Assembly (NCBI RefSeq): GCF_000269985.1
Contig: NC_016109.1
Span: 4,526,001 to 4,590,000 of the forward strand
Source of the DNA: Kitasatospora setae KM-6054
Lineage (GTDB): Bacteria > Actinomycetota > Actinomycetes > Streptomycetales > Streptomycetaceae
Length of the DNA: 64,000 nt
Reading direction: 5' to 3'
The stretch's first letter is position 1. The number at the start of each line of letters is the position of its first letter. Below the pieces are notes generated by a model. That model saw only the letters and a list, made by a program, of their open reading frames with translations. It was not told the DNA's origin and ran no database searches. Of the stretch, positions 58,876 through 64,000 are shown piece after piece. The position numbers and the translations under genes are program-made.

Positions 58876-59610
58876 TCAGTTGGCGTCGGCCGGGATGGTG
58901 CCGAGGCGGCCGGCCTGGAAGTCCTCGAAGGCCTGCTGGAGTTCGCGGTGGCTGTTCATCACGAACGGGCCGTAGTGGGCGACGGGCTCGCGGATCGGGA
59001 GGCCGCCGAGGAGGACGAACTCGAAGGTGGCCGAGCGGGAGTCCTGCTTCTCGTCGGCGCGGATGGTGAGGGTGTCGCCGTCGCCGAAGACGACGGCCTG
59101 GCCGGTGTGGAAGGGGCGGCGTTCGGCGCCGGCGGAGCCGCTGCTGGCGAGGCCGTAGGCGAGGGCGTTGAAGTCGGGGCGCCAGGGGAGGGTGAGCTGG
59201 GCGCCGGGGGTGAGGGAGACGTGCGCCATGGTGATGGGGGTGTGGGTGGCGCCGGGGCCCTGGTGGCCGTCGATCTCGCCGGCGATGACGCGGATCAGCG
59301 CGCCGCCGTCGGCCGAGGTGAGGAGCTTGACGCTGCCGCCGCGGATGTCCTGGTACTTCGGGGTGATCATCTTGTCCGAGGCGGGCAGGTTGACCCAGAG
59401 CTGGAGGCCGTGGAAGAGGCCGCCGGACATGACGAGCGACTCCGGCGGGGTCTCGATGTGCAGCAGGCCGGAGCCGGCCGTCATCCACTGGGTGTCGCCG
59501 TCGGTGATGGTGCCGCCGCCGCCGTGCGAGTCACGGTGGATGAAGGTGCCGTCGATGATGTAGGTGACGGTCTCGAAGCCGCGGTGCGGGTGCCAGGGGG
59601 TGCCCTTGAC
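58876..59610 (-). pseudogene. Pirin gene truncated at its 5' end by the integrative element
   Basis: The minus-strand frame is open from 59610 to the stop at 58876. It reads VKGTPWHPHRGFETVTYIIDG, then IHRDSHGGGGTITDGDTQWMTAGSGLLHIETPPES, the cupin metal-binding region of pirins, down to GRLGTIPADAN. Directly upstream of 59610 the sequence changes and a TAG closes the frame at 59611-59613. The first 50 or so residues of a normal pirin are missing and should lie beyond the other end of the element. A shorter product from the ATG at 59484 (202 residues) is possible but would lack the first metal histidines. Confidence 0.9.
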
Positions 59611-59640
59611 CTATGCCAGTTAGGGGACCAGTAACATCAT
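59584..59640. other. attL-like junction of the integrative element with the pirin gene
   Basis: The left half, GTGCGGGTGCCAGGG then GTGCCCTTG, closely matches what I recall of the left arm of the phiC31 attB, which also lies in a pirin-like gene. From about 59609 the pirin coding text stops and AT-richer, non-pirin sequence begins (ATGCCAGTTAGGGG), as in a phage-type P' arm. The crossover is within or next to CCCTTG (59603-59608). The integrase gene starts about 40 bp later. Confidence 0.82.
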
Positions 59641-59645
59641 CGTTT

Positions 59646-61388
59646 GTGTCCACACCAAACGTCATCACCGGTATGGACGTCCATGCGGCCATCTACTCCC
59701 GCCAGTCCGACGCGCGGGAGAACGCGAGCGAGGCGTCCACCATCACTCAGCGCGAAAAAGGCGTTGAGGAGGCCAGGAAGCGCAACGCCGCGTCCATCAC
59801 CCACTACGAAGACCTCGGCATCTCCGCCTTCACGGGGGTCGAGCGGCCGGACTTCGAGAAGCTGTTGCAGGCGTGCCGCGCGGGCCGGATCAACCTGCTG
59901 ATCGTCTACTACATCAGCCGCCTGTCCCGGCTGGACCCGCTCGATGCGATCCCGATCGTGATCGAGCTGCTGAACCTCGGCGTGACCATCGTCAGTGTCA
60001 CCGAGGGTGAGTTCCGCAAGGGCAACCTGGTGGACCTGATCCATCTGATCATGAGGCTCGACCAGTCCCACAACGAGAGCAAGAACAAGAGCGAAGCCGT
60101 CGCCGGGGCGAAGAACACCGCCCGTGACCTCGGCGGGTACACCGGAGGCAAGGCTCCGTACGGGTTCGAACTCAAGGCAGTGACCAGGTTCACGGCGGAC
60201 GGCAAGCCCATCGTCGTCCAGATCCTGGTGCACACGGAGAAAGAGCCCGAGGTCATTCAGGGCTGGTGGGCGACGATCAAGAAGCACAAGGACGAGCCGT
60301 ACGACCCGAAGCAGCGACGGCACCCGGGCTCGCTGGGTGGCATCGTCAACAGTATGAACAACGAGGTCATCGTGCCCACGCGCGGAGCGACCTACGGGAA
60401 GAAGACCAAGGACAGCGCGTGGGACACGAAGACCGTCAAGCGCATCTTGCGCGATCCTCGGATAGCCGGGTTCGCGGCCATACCTGTGTACAAGATCACC
60501 GAGGACGGCCAGACGACGACCCAGATCGAGAGCTACCGCATCCTGCGAGACCCCGAGACCATGAAGCCGCTCCAGATCTACGACCCGATCATCCCGCCCG
60601 AGGAGTGGTACGAACTCCAGGAGTGGCTTGACGGCCGGGGCCGAGGAAAGGGCCTGTCGAGGGGCCAAGCGCTGCTCAGTGCGATGGACGTGCTGTTCTG
60701 CGAGTGCGGTGCGGTGAAGACCTCGCATGGCGACGCCAGCAGGGTCAAGCGGTCATATCGGTGCCGCCGCCGCAAGGTGCTGCCGGGCCAGCACGCCGGG
60801 GAGTGCACCATCAGCCAGCCAGCGCTTGACGACCACACGGCCCGGAGCGTCTTCGCCCTGCTGCGCGAGGTTGAGAACGATCATGAAGCGCTGGCCGTCC
60901 TCGCCGAGGCCACTCGTCGCTTCGGCGTGGCCAACGAGGCACCCGAGCATGCCCGTGAACGCGCGATGCTGGTGGCCGAGAGGGCTGACGCCGTGCGAGC
61001 CCTCGAAGATCTGTACGACGACCGCAAGGCGGGCGGTTTCCGGGGTGACATCGGCCGACGCCGGTTCATTGCGGAGGAGACTGCCCTGCTGAGCCTGCTC
61101 GAAGCCGCAGAGGCCCGGATAGCGACGTTGGAGGAGGTCATCACGCCGGTGATCCCCATCGCGGAGTGGCTGCCCGCAGACCCGGCCGCCGACCCGATCG
61201 GCCCGGGCTCCTGGTGGGCGGGTGCGACCATCGCGGAGCGCCGGAAGTTCATCAAGCTCTTCGTGGACCGCATCACCGTCTACAAGTCCAAGGAGCGCGG
61301 TGGGCGGACGCCCGTTCACGAGCGGGTGACGATCGACTTTGCGAAGCGGAGCGAGCAGGCGGAGGAGAGCGCCGGACGAGCCCTGTAG
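59646..61388 (+). CDS. int: Large serine recombinase, phiC31-type integrase
   Basis: 580 residues from a GTG at 59646; its N-terminus MSTPNVITGMDVHAAIYSRQS aligns by eye with phiC31 integrase. Catalytic Ser is in YSRQS (Ser21). Then come IVYYISRLSRLD, GGYTGGKAPYGFEL, the recombinase domain with KTVKRILRDPRIAGFAAIPVYK and DGRGRGKGLSRGQALLSAMD, the zinc ribbon (FCECGAVKTS...YRCRRRKVLPGQHAGEC) and a coiled-coil near 430-500. It recombines attP with attB in the pirin gene. Codon use is less GC-biased than in the flanking genes. A hairpin follows. Confidence 0.96.
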   Translation: MSTPNVITGMDVHAAIYSRQSDARENASEASTITQREKGVEEARKRNAASITHYEDLGISAFTGVERPDFEKLLQACRAGRINLLIVYYISRLSRLDPLDAIPIVIELLNLGVTIVSVTEGEFRKGNLVDLIHLIMRLDQSHNESKNKSEAVAGAKNTARDLGGYTGGKAPYGFELKAVTRFTADGKPIVVQILVHTEKEPEVIQGWWATIKKHKDEPYDPKQRRHPGSLGGIVNSMNNEVIVPTRGATYGKKTKDSAWDTKTVKRILRDPRIAGFAAIPVYKITEDGQTTTQIESYRILRDPETMKPLQIYDPIIPPEEWYELQEWLDGRGRGKGLSRGQALLSAMDVLFCECGAVKTSHGDASRVKRSYRCRRRKVLPGQHAGECTISQPALDDHTARSVFALLREVENDHEALAVLAEATRRFGVANEAPEHARERAMLVAERADAVRALEDLYDDRKAGGFRGDIGRRRFIAEETALLSLLEAAEARIATLEEVITPVIPIAEWLPADPAADPIGPGSWWAGATIAERRKFIKLFVDRITVYKSKERGGRTPVHERVTIDFAKRSEQAEESAGRAL

Positions 61389-61405
61389 CGGCAAGAGCAA
61401 CAGAA

Positions 61406-61443
61406 AGAGCGTGCCCCGAACGGTGATGTTCGGGGCACGCTCT
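61406..61443. terminator. Bidirectional terminator between integrase and RDF genes
   Basis: Perfect 16-bp arms AGAGCGTGCCCCGAAC / GTTCGGGGCACGCTCT with a 6-base loop, between convergent genes ending at 61388 and 61460. Confidence 0.9.
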
Positions 61444-61459
61444 CTGTGTTGGGCAGTGA

Positions 61460-62104
61460 TCAGTCGATGGCCAACCGTGGTGCTCGGAAGGACAGTTCAG
61501 CGCCACCGGACACGAGGACGGTGACCAGTTCGAGGGCGAGGCGGCAGATGGTGTCGCCCGTGGCCCCGACGAGCCGGGAACGGACCTCGGCGGCGGAGTC
61601 GGCGAACAGCCGGGAGGGCGACCGGAACTCGAACCGGCCCAGCTCCGGGTGTCCGGCGAGCCGGAAGGAGACTGTGGTCTCCGGTTGCGGAGCTTGGAGC
61701 CGCTTGGCGAGCGCGGAGCGTTCGCCGGCCGAGACGGGGCAGCCGCACGGCATACCGCGCAGGTCGGAAGGCGATAGGAACAGCGTTCCGTCGCAGTGGT
61801 GGACGAGCCCCTTCGGGCCCCACAGCCGCAGTTCGGTGGACACGGCGGCGGGGCTGTCGAGGACAACCGGAAGAACGGCCGAGCGAGTCACCAGATCGGC
61901 TTGTCCGTCGTCCAACGTCGGCAGGCCGCCGAGGACCAGGGCGACGGCCGAGGCCGTTTCCGCAGTGGTGTCGGACAGCCGCCAACTCGGCAGCGACTCA
62001 GGGCGGTTCTCCTTCCGACGCCCGGTGTAGAAGCGTCCCGTGGTCGGAGCCGTCGGCCACAGAGGAAGGTGTTCGTCCGTGAGCGGTAGGGCGAGGACGG
62101 TCAC
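61460..62104 (-). CDS. gp3-like recombination directionality factor
   Basis: 214 residues from a GTG overlapping the RepSA stop. The order GRFYTGRR, LPSWRLSDTTAETASAVALVLGG, ELRLWGPKGLVHHCDGTLFL, GMPCGCPVSAGERSALAKRL and TVSFRLAGHPELGRFEFRSPS follows what I recall of phiC31 gp3 (CDG...PCxCP...ER..LA). Gp3 switches its integrase from integration to excision. The cysteines of CDG and PCGCP may bind zinc. Being next to a phiC31-type integrase strongly supports the role; homology is judged by eye. Confidence 0.7.
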   Translation of the reverse strand: MTVLALPLTDEHLPLWPTAPTTGRFYTGRRKENRPESLPSWRLSDTTAETASAVALVLGGLPTLDDGQADLVTRSAVLPVVLDSPAAVSTELRLWGPKGLVHHCDGTLFLSPSDLRGMPCGCPVSAGERSALAKRLQAPQPETTVSFRLAGHPELGRFEFRSPSRLFADSAAEVRSRLVGATGDTICRLALELVTVLVSGGAELSFRAPRLAID

Positions 62105-63561
62105 TTGCTGTCCCCCTCCCGCTTGAGGCGTCGGGTGGCGGCGCGGTTGTCGCGGACGGTTTGGGCGAGGAGTTCTTCGCCGGGGGTGTAGCCGGTGGCG
62201 AGGTAGCGCCAGTCGGACAGGACGAGGGTGGTGGCGGGGTCGAGGACGGGCCGTCCGTCGCGGATGCGGGCCTGTTCGGCCTGCCAGGTGCGGCGGGCTC
62301 CGCGCAGGGTGCCGAGGGTGGTGGAGTAGCGGCGGGACTTGGTGGAGAAGTGGCCCCGGAAGCCGAGCATGTGGGCCCACTTGGTGAGGTTGAGCCCGGC
62401 GAAGTCGGGGAGTGCGCCGAGGTGCCAGCAGGTGCGGATCATCTGCCGGACGTGGGCGGCGACCTTGAGGTCCGCGAGGGGGTCGGCGAGGCCGGTGCCG
62501 TCGCAGGTGCGGCATTCGGCGGTGAGGCCGGGGACGGTGGGGGTCCGGCCGCGTCCCTTGCAGGTGGCGCAGTACAGGGGGCGGTCGATGGTGCCGGTGC
62601 CCTCTGCGCTCTTGGTGGCGTACTTGGCGATGTAGCCGGCGACGGCGGCGTCCGTGAGCGGTTCGGCGGGGTCGGCGGTGCGGTCGGGGCGGGCGATCTC
62701 GCGGACGTCGATCTGTGCGCCCCAGCGGAGTTGGCGTTCGCCGATGGCGTCGCTGGTGACGGTGACGACGGCGCGTTCGGCGGCCTGGCGGACGGCGCCG
62801 GTCAGCAGGTCGGGGGTGGCCCAGGAGGGCGGGGCGGTGGTTCCGCCGTCGGGGCCGTCGAGTCGGACGATGGCGTGGAAGTGGACCAGGCCGCGCTTTT
62901 GGAACTCGGCGACCTTGGCGAAGGAGACGCGGCAGTGCTCGCGCAGTTCGGTGGTGGTGAGTCCGGCGGCGTGGGCGACGGCTCGGCGCAGGTAGGTGGT
63001 GAAGCGGGCCCAGAGGGCTCCGGCGTGGGCGTTGAAGAGGACGGCTCCGGTGTAGTCGTAGGCGGTGGGCTCCAGCGGGGTGCCGAGGGTGGGGTGGTCG
63101 GCTCCGTGGAGGGTGCCGCAGCGGCAGGGGAAGGGCTTGCCGGTGCGGGTAGTGGGGCGGTTGTGGACGGGGCCGAAGGTGGGGGCGGTGAGGGTGGCGA
63201 AGACGCGCGGGTGGGTGCGGACCTGTTCGGGGGTGCCCTTGCCGCCGGAGAGTCCGGCGCGGATGAGGTGGTAGGTGTCGGCGGCGTAGGTGCGGGAGCA
63301 GGCCGGGCAGCGACTCGCGCGGCGGTTGCCGCAGGCGACGAGGAGGCGGCCGAGGGGTTCGGTGTCGGTGGTGTAGTGCCGGAGCACTTCGTGGGTGGTG
63401 GCGTCGAGGGTGGTGGTGCGGCCGGTCAGTTGGACGGGTTGGGTGCAGCCGGCCAGGCGCTGGACGGCGTGTTCGATGCGGTCGAAGTCGTCGCGCTGGG
63501 CGAGGGTGATCAGGTCCCGGGTGAACAGGGAGGGGACCGTGCGGGGGTCGGGTTCGGTCAT
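62101..63561 (-). CDS. repSA: Replication initiator, RepSA family
   Basis: 486 residues. Zinc-type Cys pairs (CRCGTLHGADH, CPACSRTYAADTYHLIRAG) and the rolling-circle initiator metal motif KRGLVHFHAIVRLDGP (HxH, about 222-237) are visible, with GYIAKYATKSAEGTG downstream and a DnaJ-like CxxCxGxG pair (CATCKGRG, CRTCDGTG). RepSA is the initiator of pSAM2-like actinomycete integrative and conjugative elements. It shares an operon with the RDF gene. This shows that the element can replicate autonomously after excision. Confidence 0.93.
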   Translation of the reverse strand: MTEPDPRTVPSLFTRDLITLAQRDDFDRIEHAVQRLAGCTQPVQLTGRTTTLDATTHEVLRHYTTDTEPLGRLLVACGNRRASRCPACSRTYAADTYHLIRAGLSGGKGTPEQVRTHPRVFATLTAPTFGPVHNRPTTRTGKPFPCRCGTLHGADHPTLGTPLEPTAYDYTGAVLFNAHAGALWARFTTYLRRAVAHAAGLTTTELREHCRVSFAKVAEFQKRGLVHFHAIVRLDGPDGGTTAPPSWATPDLLTGAVRQAAERAVVTVTSDAIGERQLRWGAQIDVREIARPDRTADPAEPLTDAAVAGYIAKYATKSAEGTGTIDRPLYCATCKGRGRTPTVPGLTAECRTCDGTGLADPLADLKVAAHVRQMIRTCWHLGALPDFAGLNLTKWAHMLGFRGHFSTKSRRYSTTLGTLRGARRTWQAEQARIRDGRPVLDPATTLVLSDWRYLATGYTPGEELLAQTVRDNRAATRRLKREGDSK

Positions 63562-63686
63562 CGGGGCTGTCCTTCCGGGCAGTTGGGGAGGGGTTCGGGC
63601 ATGGGGGTGCCGTCGCGCCGACCGCGAGGGGTTGCGGTGCTCGCGGTCGGCGCGAGGCGGGTGAGGGGTGGGTCAGGCGGTGGCGG

Positions 63687-63845
63687 TCAGATCGGCAGGC
63701 GCAGACAGATGCGGCGCGGGCCTCGGATCAGGTTCCGGGTGATCCGGACGGGGGCGGTGTTGCGGTGCCGGTCGGGCGTCCGGCGGGACGGGATGGGCGG
63801 TCGGGCGGCCACTGTGCGGCGGAGGAGCGGAAGGGCGGGTTTCAC
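63687..63845 (-). CDS. Small basic peptide of the integrative element
   Basis: 52 residues from a GTG at 63845 with AGGAGA 6 bases upstream. The product starts MKPALPLLRRTVAARPPIPS and ends RGPRRICLRLPI; 13 arginines make it strongly basic. Short Arg-rich genes are usual upstream of repSA in such elements, but I cannot name a family. It lies between the partial gene at the window edge and repSA, on the same strand. Confidence 0.5.
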   Translation of the reverse strand: MKPALPLLRRTVAARPPIPSRRTPDRHRNTAPVRITRNLIRGPRRICLRLPI

Positions 63846-63861
63846 GGCGGTTCTCCTTCCG

Positions 63862-64000
63862 TCAGGCCGCGAGGAGGTGGGCGGGGTCGGTGGTGAGGTG
63901 CGCGGTGGCCTTGGCGATGCGGGCGACGTAGGCGGGGGCGACGTAGGGAGTGCGGACCCGGATGAAGCCTTCGTGGCCTTCGCGGGCCATGACGGCGACG
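63862..64000 (-). CDS. Partial gene at right edge (C-terminal 45 residues)
   Basis: The minus-strand frame is open from the window end to TGA at 63862. The visible C-terminus reads VAVMAREGHEGFIRVRTPYV, then APAYVARIAKATAHLTTDPAHLLAA. It belongs to the cargo of the integrative element; no family can be assigned from this fragment. The next gene starts 17 bp after its stop. Confidence 0.55.
   Translation of the reverse strand, partial: VAVMAREGHEGFIRVRTPYVAPAYVARIAKATAHLTTDPAHLLAA

Overview
This is a high-GC actinobacterial chromosome segment whose gene families and syntax point to the Streptomycetaceae (Streptomyces or Kitasatospora): many GTG starts, 4-bp start/stop overlaps, XRE/ATP-binding regulator pairs, DUF5302, SigE-type ECF sigma and RepSA. 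From memory, the core order HAD hydrolase - serS - DnaA boxes - pheA - DyP peroxidase - copCD - PCuAC - SCO1 - ycnI resembles the oriC-proximal part of the S. coelicolor chromosome. Accessory blocks are set into that backbone.

Layout. 1-3.3 kb: end of an ABC-2 exporter, then a GntR regulator with a CynX-type MFS permease. 3.5-15.2 kb: two paralogous XRE regulators, a DUF6221-like protein, an ATP-binding (anti-sigma-like) protein, and a tight, translationally coupled enzyme run: radical-SAM-like protein with a CxxCxxC motif, enolase-superfamily enzyme, HAD phosphatase, GGDEF-like protein, phosphoketolase-like TPP enzyme, Fe(II)/2-oxoglutarate oxygenase and methyltransferase. I do not recognise this pathway; it looks like an undescribed metabolite locus. 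15.5-25.9 kb: a HAD phosphatase and a complete chitosan-utilisation locus: a CBM32-GH46 chitosanase, ROK repressor, solute-binding protein, two permeases, GH4 enzyme, amino-sugar kinase and a second GH46 chitosanase. Two matching palindromic operators are visible. 26-38.3 kb: LCP cell-wall ligase, HAD hydrolase, serS, a 700-bp spacer with a DnaA-box cluster, pheA, and a copper-handling operon. 38.5-49.8 kb: assorted genes (ATP-binding protein with a large insertion, MFS, YCII, TetR with its hydrolase target, PP2C, ECF sigma cluster), plus a strikingly regular 14-bp-period array of about 18 units.

49.9-55.2 kb: an IS481-family insertion with a CTAG target duplication, an excalibur protein, and a lasso-peptide cluster (precursor A, cyclase C, fused B1-B2 protease, GNAT). 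The precursor is a 43-codon gene with predicted core GSSNNSVEGKRSPYDAG. The GNAT and the Lys-10/Arg-11/Tyr-14 pattern suggest an acetylated, albusnodin-like lasso peptide. 55.4-58.9 kb: a regulator, a SLOG-like protein, gene debris and a kinase-like phosphotransferase.

58.9-64 kb: the left end of an integrative element. A phiC31-type serine integrase sits against a truncated pirin gene, with an attL-like junction between them. It is followed by a gp3-like recombination directionality factor and a RepSA replication initiator, so the element looks like an actinomycete integrative/conjugative element using a phage-type serine integrase. It runs off the right end of the window.
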